Source: Golubevia sp. BC0850 (lineage: Eukaryota; Basidiomycota; Exobasidiomycetes; Golubeviales; Golubeviaceae). Taken from it: a stretch of DNA of 64,000 nt. Shown here piece by piece: positions 43,769-56,422 of the stretch. A model generated the notes under the pieces. That model ran no database searches. It was not told where the DNA came from and worked only from the letters and a program-made list of their open reading frames with translations. Both the position numbers and the translations under genes were made by a program. Numbering within the stretch: the first letter of the stretch is position 1; the number at the start of each line of letters is the position of its first letter. The stretch spans positions 1,054,001-1,118,000 of the forward strand of contig JAAVVG010000001.1 in the NCBI GenBank assembly GCA_012976225.1. Reading direction: 5' to 3'.

Positions 43769-46615
43769 ATGTTCTCTACAACCAGATCCGCCAACCCTCT
43801 CTCCTCTTGGTCATCTCACCCTCAACCCGTCACTTCCCCATCTTCTTCTTCTTCAACACCTACTAGTGGTCTAGCTTCTCTTTTACTTCAATCTCGACAG
43901 TTCAATTCTCTTTCAAAGTCAAGCTCTACCTCCAAAGGCAAACCAGCTCACTTTCAAGTTCAAGTTCAAGTCTCTGATTCATCTTCCACCTCTCCTTTGA
44001 TTCAACCTTCTGATGCCAACTTGGTCAGATCGATCAGGGTTCTTTTGAATTCCCCAACTTCCAAATCACCTTCTCAACTCACTGGGTCTCTTCAATCTTT
44101 GATCAATGATACTCAGCAAATCGTCCAATCTTCATCCCCGAACCCTAACTCCGCTGTTCGTTGCTCCGGGCTCTATGACAAAGTTCAGATGGAGATGGAG
44201 AAGGCAATTGGTCAACTTTTCAGATCTCTAGAATCAGATGCTTCTTCTTCTGGTCCAGAGGCTGCAGGCGGTAGGAACTGGCTCGAACAGCTGAACACAG
44301 GCTGGTTGGAATGGTGCGATCGCTGTGTGAGTATGGGTCCCCTTTTGACGCTGCTTTCTCTCAGAGTTCTCTGCTGAACTTGCGGTCGTTTCTTTGTCTA
44401 TGCAGTCTCTCGTGTGCTCGGTTCTGCTACCTTTGGACAGGCAATACATTTTACCTAGAGCTCCTCGTCTCCTCTCTCTTTGGGACCTATCCTTGGATCT
44501 GTTCAAGCACAAGATTCTTCTCTCGGATAGCCTTCAAGCAAAGCTGTTTGACCGTGTTCTCTCATCTGTCAATGCTCAGAGAAACGCCAACTCGATCGAC
44601 TCGACACACTATAAGTCCCTCCACCTATCTTTGCTCTCCATGATTCAAACCCTCAACTTCTATCAACCTTTAAAGGAGAGAATCTTGAAATCAACCAAAG
44701 ACTTCTACGAGATTGAATCCAAGAAATCTATCGAAGATTTGGAAGTCGATGGATACTTGACCAAAGCCTGGGAGAGAATTCAGCAAGAACAGGCCATGTC
44801 GAAGTGGATCTTTCTCAGCGGATCGAGTCAAGATGCAATCAAGAAAAATGGTGAAGAGGAGAATGACAAGATTGTTTACACCGAGCTCATCGGTAAACAT
44901 ACTGAAGTGCTAGGGAAAGGTGAGTGTGGAACCCACTCCACTCCGCCACTTTTCTCTCGATCTGACCTGGCTCTTCCTTTCGTGTTTCAGGTCTACCTAA
45001 ACTTCTCTCTTCATCACTCCGCGAATCCCTTTCCCTGATGTTCACTCTGTTCTCCAAGGTCAACGCTCTACCTGGACTCAGAGCTGTCTTCTCAACCTAC
45101 ATTCGTAGCACCGGAGAGCTGATCGTGAAAGACAAGGAAAGAGACGAGGAAATGATTCAAAGATTGTTGGACTACAAGACTTCAATCGACTCAATTGTCT
45201 CTGAATGCTTTTCCAGTCATGCAGATTTCCAGTACACTATGAAAGAATCTTTTGAGAAGATCATCAATCTAAGAGATGCAAAGGTTTCAGAACTCATCGC
45301 AAAGTACTTGGACGTCAAATTGAAATCTGGAAACAAGAGTATGACAGATCAAGAATTGGAGAAGGTTCTTAATGAAGCTCTGATTCTCTTCAGATACACC
45401 AAGTCTAAAGATATGTTTGAAGAGTTCTACAAGAGACATTTCGCAAAGAGGTTACTACTTAACAAGAGTGCAAGTTCAGATGCAGAACAAAGTATGCTGT
45501 TAAAGTTGAGAGAAGAATGTGGTTTCCCTTTCACCCAGAAGTTGGAAACTATGTTGAAGGACATTTCGCTATCCGAAGATATCATGAAGTCATTCGAATT
45601 GTCAAGTGAATTTAAGAATAGTCAAACCGAATTCGATCTAGGTGTAAACGTCTTGACGTTGGCTCACTGGCCAACTACCTACTCTACTTCCAATGCTAAC
45701 TCAAAGTCAACTACCTCGACCGAAGGAAACATCATCATTCCAAGTGACATGGCTATGGCTGTTGATTCCTTCGAAAGCTTCTACAAGAATAGGAACTCGG
45801 GTAGAAGACTTCAATGGCAGCACTCTTTGGGACATTTGACTCTCAAAGCTCATTTCCCAAAGGTCGGGGAGAAGGAACTCTTCGTATCGACCTATCAAGC
45901 TATCATCTTGATGCTCTTCAATGAGGAATTGGACGACGTTGACTCGAAGGGCAGTGGAAAGAAGTTGAGCTACAAGGACATCGAGGAACAAACTGGTCTT
46001 GGTAAGTTCATTCCTCACAAGACTTCTCCATGCGGAACCGATCCTCACTTCCATCCCTCATCTCTTTTCTCTTCCAAAGACCCAGTTGACTTGAAGAGGA
46101 ACCTTCAATCTTTGGCATGCGGTCAAATTCCAACTCGAGTCTTGCGTAAGAATCCGCAAGGAAAAGAAGTCGAAGAAACCGACGAATTTACCTTCAACGA
46201 GGGCTTCAAGAATGATAGGCATAGAATCAGAATCAATCAGATCCAAATGAAAGAGACTGTGAGTTCGGATTCGATTTTCATGTTTACGAGTTCGACCCGA
46301 TCTGAGATCTGACTTTTGTCCCTTATCCCTCTCTCTGCTCACTTCCACCTTCTTCACCAGGCCGAGGAACAAAAAGCAACAGAAGAGAGAGTCTTGATAG
46401 ATCGTGAGCTAGTTCTTCAAGCTGCTGCTGTCAGAGTCTTGAAAGCAAAGAAGAAAATCAAACACACCGATCTCATCAACGAAGTCGTGGATGCTATTAA
46501 GTCAAGATTCCAACTGGATGTTGCAGAGATCAAGAAGACCTTCGAGATTTTGATTGACAAGGAGTACATGGAGAGAGTAGACGGAGAGAGAGGTGTTTAT
46601 CAATATTTGGCTTAG
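43769..46615 (+). CDS. CUL4: Cullin-4 type scaffold of CRL4 ubiquitin ligases
   Basis: Exons 43769-44326, 44406-44919, 44991-46001, 46080-46258 and 46361-46615 give 838 residues. Cullins hold the RING protein RBX1 at the C-terminus and a substrate adaptor (DDB1 for CUL4) at the N-terminus. Cullin repeats are visible in exons 2-3 (LPLDRQYILPRAPRLLSLWDLSLDLF). The cullin homology domain contains GRRLQWQHSLGHLTLKAHFP, LQSLACGQIPTRVL and FKNDRHRIRINQIQMKET, which are closest to CUL4 rather than CUL1 or CUL3. The neddylation site lies in AVRVLKAKKKIKHTDL (Lys782), and the protein ends with the classic winged helix and YQYLA. The Ser-rich first 60 residues are an extension. Adjacent and divergent to a TOM1-like gene. 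Confidence 0.93.
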
Positions 46616-47102
46616 GCTTTCCTTTGTTTTTTGTCGTTTCGATACATCGTTTCATGTTTGTCTTCCTAAAACTTTGTTTCATTTCCAATCCTTAATCCCG
46701 AGCTCCCAAATTATGGGGGATATCTAGGCGATAATTCCATGGAATCATGAAAACCCGTCGACTAGTAAAACGCGATCTCGTCAAGACCTCCTTCGTCGTC
46801 GGCCTTCCGGCGGGGATTGTAGTAAGGGCTTGAGCAAGACTATTTCTGATTTGCAAGCTATTGAAAGTTGGTTGTTATTCCAAAAGGAAAGACCTTTTCG
46901 CAATCTCGATGGGCCGCCCTTCATTATCTTCCTTCAGTATCACAAAATTGCGTCGTGAGATGACAAGTTGTTTTTTTGGTAGTGATCCTAGGTAAATAAT
47001 GTAATTTCTCCTTTCAAATTCTTTCCTTCTTTCTCACCCACTTATAATTCTTCTACGAAATCAAGATCGTCTCGAGCTGCATCCTTCAAGCACGACGACG
47101 AA
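46616..47102. other. Intergenic space between CUL4 and KRE6/SKN1
   Basis: About 490 bp between tandem plus-strand genes. It holds the CUL4 3' flank and the KRE6 promoter. I found no gene, tRNA or repeat. Confidence 0.35.
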
Positions 47103-50100
47103 ATGAACTCACGCACTCGAAATCATCAATCAGAAGGAGAAGCAGAACCATTCTTCTCTTTTCCGCCTTCTCCCTCGGAAGGCTGGGCAGATACATCGAA
47201 GGGACTGGAACAAGATCCAACTAGAGAAGCTGGCGCAATCGTAAACTCCGGTCAAAGGTTGACGGATTATGGAGGCGTCGTTTCTCTGTACGACCGTCCA
47301 ACAACACATCAAGGAGAAGACACCTGGAAGTCTTCCACAAAAAACAAGGGGACGGGTGGAAGTTTCAAAAGCTCAACTTTATCTTCAAATCTCACCTCTC
47401 TCAGTGAATCTCAACACATCAGGTCTACCTCAGTCTCCAACCCTCTTCCTGCAAGTCACAAGATAAACTCCGGATTTCCTGCCCATGATAGTTCAATCAA
47501 GAACAAGAACGGTTTGGACGCTTCAGTAGGCGGTCATGCAAGCTCTTATAGCCATGTTAGCGACGGAATCTCATGGAAGAGTAGGGAAGAAGGTTGGGAA
47601 CACGAAGATGATGACGATTTCCACAATCCAAAGATGAACATCAAGTGAGTTGATTCCAATTCAAAGAGTGTTCTAGACCTAGAGTTGAAAGTTTCTTATG
47701 CTCGCCCCTTTCTTTTAGAACTAGATCTCCTTTCCTTTCTGCAAGAGTGTGGCAAGACACGTTCGCCCTGTTCGCTCTGGCAGCAGGTTTAGTAGCTCTC
47801 TTCTTACTTTGGCCCGTTCTGAGAGCAAATGGAGTTGTAAGCTCTACTTTGAACGGCGCAGCCACAATCGAAGTCTCGCAAGAGGAAGGGTGGGGAGGGT
47901 TCGCTCTAATCGATCCAGACACCCCTACTTCAGCCTACACCGAGATCTCTCCAAACACTGGAGAAGAGTATCAGCTCGTCTTCTCAGACGAATTTGAGAC
48001 AGAAGGCCGAAGCTTCTATCCTGGTGACGACCCCTTCTGGGAGGCGGTAGATCTCAACGTGAGTTTCTTCCCTTCTTCTTTCTTTTTCCTTCGGTTTCTA
48101 GATTTTGAACATATCATTTCGTCCTCCTCTTTGCTGTTTCCTCTACCTTCTCCAAACTTATAGTATTGGGTGAGTTGCTAATCTGCTACTGAGGGGACCA
48201 ATCGGTCGACGTCTCCCTCTGCTCCTCCGAGCTAATCATCCCTCTCTTCCATCTACTCAGCAAACCGGAAACTACGAATGGTATTCTCCAGATGCTATCA
48301 CCACCGCAAATGGCTCTCTTCAAATCACCTTAAATGAGATGCCGATCCAGTGAATAGTTCAGAAGATCTCCCGTTGACTTTGTGGACTTGCTCTGACCTC
48401 TCTCTCTACCTCTCTTCTTCTTCCCAAAACCAATTGAAAAGTAATTTGAACTTTCGCGGTGAGTGGGAAAGAAAAAAGGACCTGAGGCTAAGGATCTCAT
48501 TTTCACGTTCTCATTCTCACTCCCGTGTCGCTCTTTTTCTCATCCAAACTTTCTTCGTTCGTAGGTGGTCTACTTTCGTCTTGGAATAAGTTCTGCTTTA
48601 TCGGTGGATACGTTGCTGCTTCTGTTAGACTCCCAGGCCATAAGGATGCTGCCGGTATGCAAAGCGGTGGAGCGCGAAGAGGGGAAAGAGATAAGGGAGA
48701 AGGATGGTTCCAAGGGTAATCACTTGACAAGGGTAAACTGATAGTTTTCTTACACCTTTCCATGTTACACTCTCCTGTTTGTTTCTCCAAGGTCTCTGGC
48801 CAGGTGAGTTCTAGCTTCAAAAGGGATGTCGACGACTCTCCTAACCCCTGAATTCTGACACCTCTCTTTCTCCGACTCACCTTTCTGGTTCAGCTATCTG
48901 GATGATGGGAAACCTCGATAGAGCTGGTTTCGGAGGCTCCTTAGAGGGAACTTGGCCGTGAGTAGACAAATCGGTGAAGAGTAGAGGTTGAACGAATGAC
49001 ATCCTAATACCCACACTTCCCCCACTCCCTCCTCTGATAGCTACTCCTACGATAGCTGCGACGTAGGTACTCTCCAGAATCAAACCGACTGGACTGGATA
49101 TCCCGCAGCGGCGGCAGAAGCCGGCAACGTACCATTCAATCGACAATATAACACAAAAGCAGTCAGGTAAGCTGCTCCGAGTGACGCTGAGTAAAAGATC
49201 AAGTTCTAACTATTCGATCTTCTCTTTATCCCTCCTCCTTTTTCGCAGCTGGGCTACGGGTCAACGGTAAGTAGAAAAAGAGAGAGAATCCCAATGTCAA
49301 AGTCTACGTCTGTCCTCTCTCTTACCTCATTCTTTTCTTTCCAGGTTGTCGGCCTGTACTTGCCCTTCCGATTATGAGAACAATCTCCACCCCGGTCCAA
49401 AACTTCCTGATGGTACTCTACGGTACGTGAAGAAGAAGTTACCAGCAGCATCTGACTTGTCTACTCCCTGACTTTCAACTTCTTTTATCCACTTTCCTTT
49501 ATTATCCTGTATCCTCTCAAAGTGGAAGATCAGCGCCTGAGATCGACATGTTTGAGGCACAATCCGATGGAACCAGAATGCAACTGTCACAGTCGCTTCA
49601 AATGGCTCCTTTCAATGCCAACTACACCTCCTCAAACTCCACTGGCCCAGCCTACCTCTATCATTCGGAAAGTGTGAAAAAGAATTCCTACTCTGGCGCA
49701 GTCCTCCAACAGGCTTTCTCCTTCATCAGTGACGTTCTGGATGAGAATTCGACCCAGTACGATGGAAATCGTAAGTAGCGAACGTCAAAACGGGTACGGA
49801 GAGGTTCTTTTCTCATCCCCTCTTGATTTTTATTTTTTTTCAACAGACTTCAGTGTTCATGGAGTCGACGTGAGTGGAGGTTGGAAATGGATAAGTACGG
49901 AGACCTCTTCTTGCTGACTATTGTCCCCTTTCTTTCCATCAGTACACGCCCGGTATGAACGGATCTCTGACTTGGATCAACAGCGGAGAGCCCTCTGTCA
50001 CGCTCACTAATCATGCTTTGGAGGAAGATTCTATCGTCAAGATCTCGCGTCGTCCAGTTTCGAACGAGCCGTGAGTGAACAAAAGTGATCGACTCTCGTG

Positions 50101-50890
50101 GCGACGGAACTCACCCCACTCTTCTGATCCCTCGCCCTTCTCTTCTGATGTCTTCTTTCCTTTCAGCATGTACCTGATAATGAATCTCGGGATCAGTCAA
50201 TCTTTTGGAACCCCGTCATGGGAGAAGCTAGTAAGCAAAACAGAGTCCCCTGACGAGGAAAAGGGGGGAGAGACTCACCTCGCTCTTAACTTTGTCCCCT
50301 CTTTGTTTCTGAACAGGAATGGCCGAATGTTAGTATTGCCACTCGGAGAAGTACAACCTGAAGAATCTCAAGAGAGAGAGAATATAAAGAAGTTCTCATC
50401 TTCTCTCCGTCTCTCCCCCCCCCCTCTTATCTGGATTTGTTGATAGGTAATGGAAGTTGACTGGATTCGAGTCTATCAGCCTAAAGATGCCATCAACATT
50501 GGATGTGATCCAAAGGGTGAGTCGTTGTTGACGATCAGTCTCCTCATGGGCTTCGTTAATTCATACGCTGCATCCCTTTCCCCCGTACCACTTTTCTCGA
50601 AAAGACTACCCCACTCACGATTTCATTCAGACACACATGGATGCCTACACCAATAAAGACTACACCCAATGGGGCAAAGGAGGCTATGGCCATGATTGGT
50701 AAGTCTTGTCTTCGGAAATCCATCTTGTATCTGGCGCTTCGATCCCCTGACCCGCCTCTCTTCTCACCTTAGGCCAAGAAACCGTCTCGCTCCAGATGGC
50801 TGCAGCGCAACCGTTACGGACTCAGTACCATCCAAATCCAAAGCAGTCTACTTCGCATCTTCAGAAGTTGCTATCGGGCAAAGTTGGTAG
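47103..50890 (+). CDS. KRE6/SKN1-type beta-1,6-glucan synthesis protein (GH16 fold)
   Basis: Nineteen exons: 47103-47644, 47719-48058, 48164-48169, 48261-48349, 48442-48458, 48565-48654, 48792-48803, 48894-48957, 49041-49166, 49249-49266, 49345-49422, 49523-49770, 49847-49869, 49943-50070, 50167-50230, 50317-50328, 50447-50516, 50605-50698, 50773-50890; 712 residues. A Ser-rich cytosolic N-terminus (1-190) precedes a signal anchor (ALFALAAGLVALFLLWPVL, about 197-215), giving a type II membrane protein of the secretory pathway. The luminal SKN1/GH16 domain shows WNKFCFIGGY, LWPAIWMMGNLDRAG, YSYDSCDVGT and the catalytic-type motif APEIDMFEA (Glu467, Asp469, Glu472). Kre6/Skn1 are needed for cell-wall beta-1,6-glucan. 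Several exons are 6-23 nt; each is required to keep conserved family sequence. Confidence 0.94.
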
Positions 50891-51590
50891 CGCTTCTGCG
50901 AATTTCTGTGTTGACGGTCCCTTTCTTGATGATCTAAAAGTTTTTCATTCCCATGAGACTCTTGAACCTCCCCCTTCTCCCTCTTCTATAGAATCGCAGC
51001 TCGTATTTCCCCAAGAACAATAGAACAGAATAATGAACTAGAACAATGAACGATTGCTCCAGCTTTGAGTCTCTCACCGATCTACGCAACATCACAACAT
51101 CTTCCCTTTCTTAGATATAAGTCTGTTTAGCTCCTCGGCTCTCAATTGAATGCACACATCTCTCTGTCTGTCCGAAGTGATTTGGATCTCTTTTTGGCGC
51201 AAGCTGGAACTAATGAGAATTATGTAGTGCCTAGCTCGGACGCTTGGATACCGTCCCTCATCCAGTGGGACCAAGATTCTCATTTTTCTTCTTCTCAAAA
51301 CGGAAAACCATCCATCCCTCTCTTTGGAAGAATTAAACTCGAGCCATTTCATAGAGAATTTGGGGAACAGTGTCCGTGAGGTATTTGAGATTGACAGAGA
51401 ACTCAAGTATATCTAAACAAGAAGAACGAGCAACAATGGAGAAGAAAATGTACACATTGAGAGAGAGGGAGAGAGGGACAAATTGAAAGTTGTGTTGAGG
51501 TAGATCCATGAGGGAACAGACGAAGCAAATGCCGAAAATGGACGAGAACAATTAGAAAGAACAAAAAATAGAGAAGGCTAAATGAAATTT
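50891..51590. other. Intergenic space between convergent KRE6 and four-TM gene
   Basis: About 700 bp. A 104-codon minus-strand frame (51406-51092) starts with TTG, not ATG, and resembles nothing known, so I leave it out. No other signal. Confidence 0.35.
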
Positions 51591-53744
51591 TTACATCGGA
51601 GGTTTGGGAGATTTCTTGGAAATCTTGAGATCTTGAGCATCGAAATAAACAGCTATCAGAGCTAGAACCGCTCCTAAGACAGAAGAAGCAATAGCACCAT
51701 TATAAAGATCGCACCAACCTTTGCTTGAACCAGGAGGACAAGTTTTGCCAACCGCCAAAGTAAGAATAGCAGCAGCTCCCCAAATTAAGAAAAGCACTGT
51801 GTCCCAAACCGTAATAACTTTGACGAATTTCCTAGCCATTTGCCATCTAGCTTGAAGTCTCATATTCTCCATCATACCGAGACCTTTCGATTTTCTCTTC
51901 TTCTTCTTTTTCCTTCCTTCTCCCGGTAGTAATTCGTCTTCGTCTTCATCAGAGGATTCTTCTTTTTTACCTCCCAACATACTTGGATCTACAATCAAGT
52001 TGACAGTCGTTCCACCTCCCATCATCATTCCTTTCCCTTTCTTTCCTTTCTTTCCTTTCTTGTTGGGTTTCCCACCGTTTGCTCCTCCTAGAACGGGAAT
52101 CACCATTCCAGCTAGAGGATTGTCGGCTCCTCCAGGTCCTGCTTTGTTGAGTCGCTTCATTGGATCGCAACAGCAGGGTCTGAAGACGAAGAGGTAGAGA
52201 CTAATGAGGAGAGCTACGACTGAGACGGCGTAGAGGACGTAAGCTGGCATGGTTCCAGAGGCAGCTGCTTTGTCGGCTCCAGTAGGCTTGATCAGCTGTT
52301 AGGACGAAAAGAAGAAGAGAGTTAAGGTTAAAGACGAAGTAGACAGGCATTCGAGCGTCGAGAGAAGGCACTCACGAGAACTCCTCCCAGACCGCAACAA
52401 ACCGCCACCAGAGAGATGAGACCTTGACACCATCGAATAGCTTTCCTCGTCTTCGGTCTTGGAGTTACAAGTCTTCCATTCTGATCTACACTACCGATGA
52501 CCAACTCTTCTGGCTCCTCTTCCTCCTCGTCTTCTTCGTCTTCCCCTTTCCCGTTGTGCTTGATCTTGGGTCCGAATTCCTTCTCTAGCATCTTCATTCG
52601 TTCTTCCTTGACGTAATCGGTGATTCCTTCTTCTCCAGGCGTTCGACCGTAGTGATAGCCTCTGTGTCCACCACCTCCTCCTGAATGTGTTAGAGTCTCG
52701 GATTCCCAGCCCGACTGACCTCCTGACGGCGGTGGGACTTGAGTATAGGCATGACCATCTGCAGATAGATGACCTCCATACCTATCAGCACCATGAGAGA
52801 AGAGGTAGGAAGGGAATGGGATGAATTGCTGCGTGGATTTCTAGTTCACTCCTCATATGCTTCCCTTGAGCCACCATTCTCCAGCATTTTGTACTCCAAA
52901 CCAAGCAGCCCATACCCCTTATGTACTATTCCAAGACAACTCACCAAGTTCTAGACCAAGAAGGAAAGGTTGGTAAAGGATCTCCATACATGTCATTGGC
53001 TTCACCTCCATTCCAGTAAGGATGCGGATCCCGAGGTCCACCTGCCCCAAGCGATCTTTTGTTCCCAGGAGAATGATGAGAAGCATTTACATCGAAGAAG
53101 CGCGGAGGAGCTTCATCTCTTGAGGAGTAAGGAGGTTGAGAGGAGGGCCTCCTTGGATTGCCTCCAGGACCCGATCCAAGAGTTCTACCAGAGGAAGCGA
53201 TTGAAGCTGGGCCTGGCATAGGACCACCACCATAATAGTATTCGGCTGAAGGTTGAAGAGGTTCTGAATAATATCCATAGACTGAACCAACTTCTAGAGA
53301 GTCACGAGGAGCAGGAGAGGAGTAGGAGGATCTTGGAGGAGGAGCGTAGACCGGATGAGAAGCTTGACCCCACTCGTTTGTTTGAGGTTGATAATTGTAA
53401 TGAGAACCATCTTCTCGATAAGGAACTCCAGCTTCGGGACCTTGTCTCCATTCCCTCTCTTGCCTTGCCTGAATCTCATTTGAAATCTCCCCCAAATCCC
53501 TCTCCACATAATCGGCCTCTGACCTTGCTATCGAAGCTGGTGCTTCTCCATATTGAAGCTCTGGATAAGCGCCATTTTGATTTGAGTAATCTAAAGCAGG
53601 AGAAGATTGTCTGTAGTTGCCTTGTTGATAGAAGTGAGCACCTGGAGATAGAGGTGGTCTGTTGTCATCTCTTCTGCCATAACCATTTCCATTCCCACCA
53701 GCTGAGCTTGGTCTTGAATGAGGTCTGTAACCTCTATTTGACAT
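51591..53744 (-). CDS. Unidentified four-TM membrane protein with disordered N-terminus
   Basis: Minus-strand exons 53744-52945, 52781-52376 and 52295-51591 give 636 residues. Residues 1-330 are Gly/Pro/Tyr/Ser-rich and disordered (repeated YG, PPP and SS stretches). TM1 lies at about 385-403 (CQGLISLVAVCCGLGGVL), TM2 at about 419-438, followed directly by FRPCCCD, a likely palmitoylation site. A Lys/Gly-rich linker (KKGKKGKKGKG) and an acidic patch (SSDEDEDELLPGEG) separate these from TM3 (about 563-585) and TM4 (about 603-620), and the C-terminus is basic. The loop between TM3 and TM4 has two cysteines (TCPPGSSKGWC) that could form a disulfide. The topology resembles MARVEL-like proteins, but no family match is certain. 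Confidence 0.7.
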
Positions 53745-54209
53745 CTATCTTCACTTGACAGAATGATGCTGAAGGTGGAAGCTGAAGTGATTTGAACGTG
53801 TAGGTGCTTAATAGGGGGTAACTTTCGAGAATTGGGTAGGACTGTCTCTTGAAGATTGAGTGTTGTTGCGTTGCTGTGTTGATATTCGTGAATTAGTTTC
53901 GTTAAAGCTGAATAATTGAAGTGGTCGTTATTGATGCGTAGTTGTTTCGTTAGAGAATCGTAAAATTGGATGGGATGATGATGGGGAGGACAAGAGTTAT
54001 TTTGACATGTTCCGTTGGTGTCTCTCTCGCAGCTTTCGGATCCCTCACTGTGAAAGTCTGTGTAGCAAACAAATTGAAAAGCAAGTAAACGAGATCTATA
54101 CATTTTATATTAAAAGCAATGATCGATATCCTTCTTCAAGAAGTGACTACTGAATCCCTACCGGCATCTTCCCTCTCCCAACTCATCTCCTTCAAACTCC
54201 TCCAACCCT
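53745..54209. other. Intergenic space upstream of the four-TM gene
   Basis: About 465 bp between two tandem minus-strand genes. An open minus-strand frame crosses it into the four-TM gene in another frame; composition suggests leader or promoter rather than a gene. Confidence 0.35.
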
Positions 54210-56422
54210 CTACCAGTTAGGTTTCCACTCTCGGACTGGATCTTTCTCCGTTTTGTACCACTGAGGAATACAAGAGTAATCTACATTCGTGAAACTCTCC
54301 GCAGGATCACAAGAGCATCTTCCAGTGTCTTGATACTTCGATTCGGTTGGGCAATGTCCCCAAGGATTCTAGAAGATGCAGAGACAAAGAGAGGGTCAGT
54401 AAGCAAGCAGAAAGTTCTTTGACTCTAAATTGAAACTTACATGGAAGTACCCAATATCATTGAAGTGACTGAGAGGATGTTACCAGCGGAGAGAAAAGTA
54501 AATGTCAGTAGTCTCTCCTTTCGTCTCATGAGGGTGTTCCTCTGCAACTCACTGAAGGCGAGATTTGTCTAAGAACAAGATAGCAGCAATAGAATGGACT
54601 GGCGCGTCTCCCCATCGCTCGTAGAAAAACTGCAGAGAGAGAGAGAAGGGTTAGTTAAGAGATTCGAAAGACGTTTGTTGGGAGTTCAACTAACCCCTCC
54701 TGCCTGGTCCAAGTGATTGAAGTAATCTGTATAAGCTTGAGATCTCCAGAACCTGAAATCGAAAAGAAAGAGTCGAAAATTCTTTCAGAATCTGAACAAA
54801 CTTCCAAAGCTCCCCAAAGTTCTAGTCCGGGGATTCGGTTTCTCACTCACCTCAAGTCTCCAATTTCGAAATTGCTCCAGAAATGACAAAGATTGTAACC
54901 TGGATCCATGAACTTCTCCGGTTCATCAGTCATGAAATGAATTCCATTATCTTTGGCAACATATTGAGGATTCTGTTTGACGAAATTCTTGGTAGTACTC
55001 CAAAGAGTTGGAATGGTATCAACGTACTCATGAAGGGCCATTGTGAATCCGTAAGTCTTGTTGTTCATTTGCATGAATAAGAATGGATCGTAATCGACAT
55101 CACAGTAGAGTTTGATACCTGGTTCGACTCTCCAGTAATATTCTAGATCTAGAGTTAAGGGGTGTTTGAAGAAGAAGCCAGACTGCGGAAAGAGTGATGG
55201 GAAGGGAAAAGCGGGAGAGTTAGGGGGCGTTCCAGAGGGGAGGAGTGTTTCAAGTGGACGGAAGACTAGATTCTAGAAGACTCACCTGGAATCTACACAT
55301 GTGACGGTATGATTCATTGTCTCCATAGATGATGTCCTGTTCGGGAAACAAGTGTTAAAAGAAAGAAACAACATCTAGTAAGCAAAAAATAACCCAAAGC
55401 TCTTCCTTCGAAAGACCGAAATCAAGGAAACTGACCTTCATCTTGACTCTAGTCTCTGCGGCTTTCTCTTGACTGATCCATTCTGGATAACCCCAATGCT
55501 CTTTTGGGACTAGACCGAATCTACACTCTGCTCTGGTCATAGAACGAACCCCCTTCTTGAATTCCTCAGAGAATTCTTCGTCTGATTGGAGATAGGTGAG
55601 AAGAGAGGAACGAGACGGAAAGATGAGGCACTCAAGTCAAAATCTGATCAGGTTGTAAGAATGATTGGCTATATAAATGATGACTCACTATTGAGGAAGA
55701 TCCATGGGTATCCATACTTTCGGTTGAAACGATCTTCGACTGAGAAGGGAAAGGATAGGTCGAGGGTCAGTGCTAGCCTAATCTCTTGCTCCCTCAAAAT
55801 CCGGTCACACTCTCATGCATTCCGATCTTGTCAGAATGAGAAAGGTTCCGATTCAACAAACGACTCCATCTGGCGACAGCTGGCAATGCAGCTTTCGACA
55901 ATCATTCTCCAGCTTTCAACATTCCTCTGATCTTGCACTCCATTTCCCACTCCATCTCTCATCTTTACTTCTTGTATACTAACCTTGTCTCATACTCTCC
56001 TTCATGGATTCCAATTCACCATTCCTAACAAGCACGATAAAACCAGCTTTAGCTCTTGGAGCTTTGTTAGCTAACTGAGGAACGAAATTTGGAGGATAAA
56101 GGTTGCCATCTTCACCCTTTTGAGCCCATTTAGTTAATTCTTCGATTGAATTGGCGGAACCTGGATTGAAAGTGTAAGCATCTGATAGACTGGTTGGAGG
56201 AGCAGCAGAAGGAGAAGCCAGAGTGATTGGATCTGTAGCAGAAGGCGAATTTGCCCAAGGTCTACCAATTGGCGGTAATCTTCCCCAACCTTCTTTTAAA
56301 GTATCTGAACCAGTTGATGAGAAAGATAACCAAGTTGTGAAGGATAGAATTAGAAGACAGAGAGTGGCTAGGATGATTAATCTTTGAGGTCTACGTGTTA
56401 ATCCTTCTAGGAAGGAAACCAT
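54210..56422 (-). CDS. KTR/KRE2-family alpha-1,2-mannosyltransferase (GT15)
   Basis: Minus-strand exons 56422-55984, 55739-55689, 55581-55436, 55336-55286, 55182-54851, 54752-54695, 54629-54553, 54468-54441 and 54368-54210 give 446 residues, the normal length. These Golgi type II enzymes add mannose from GDP-mannose to N- and O-glycans. A short cytosolic end (MVSFLEGLTRRPQR) is followed by a signal anchor (about 15-34) and a stem. The catalytic domain contains AGFIVLVRNGELESMKESM, RFNRKYGYPWIFLNNEEF, YGDNESYRHMCRFQSGFFF, the GT15 core YYWRVEPGIKLYCDVDYDPF, FEIGDLRFWRSQAYTDYF and GRCSCDP near the end. Exon 8 is only 28 nt (HFNDIGYFH region). Specific KTR paralogue not resolved. Confidence 0.95.

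Noticed and set aside
51092-51406. Minus-strand 104-codon frame between KRE6 and the four-TM gene
   Set aside because: Starts with TTG, no homology, no splice context.
53591-54103. Minus-strand 170-codon frame upstream of the four-TM protein
   Set aside because: It overlaps that gene in a different frame and reads like untranslated leader; no domain.
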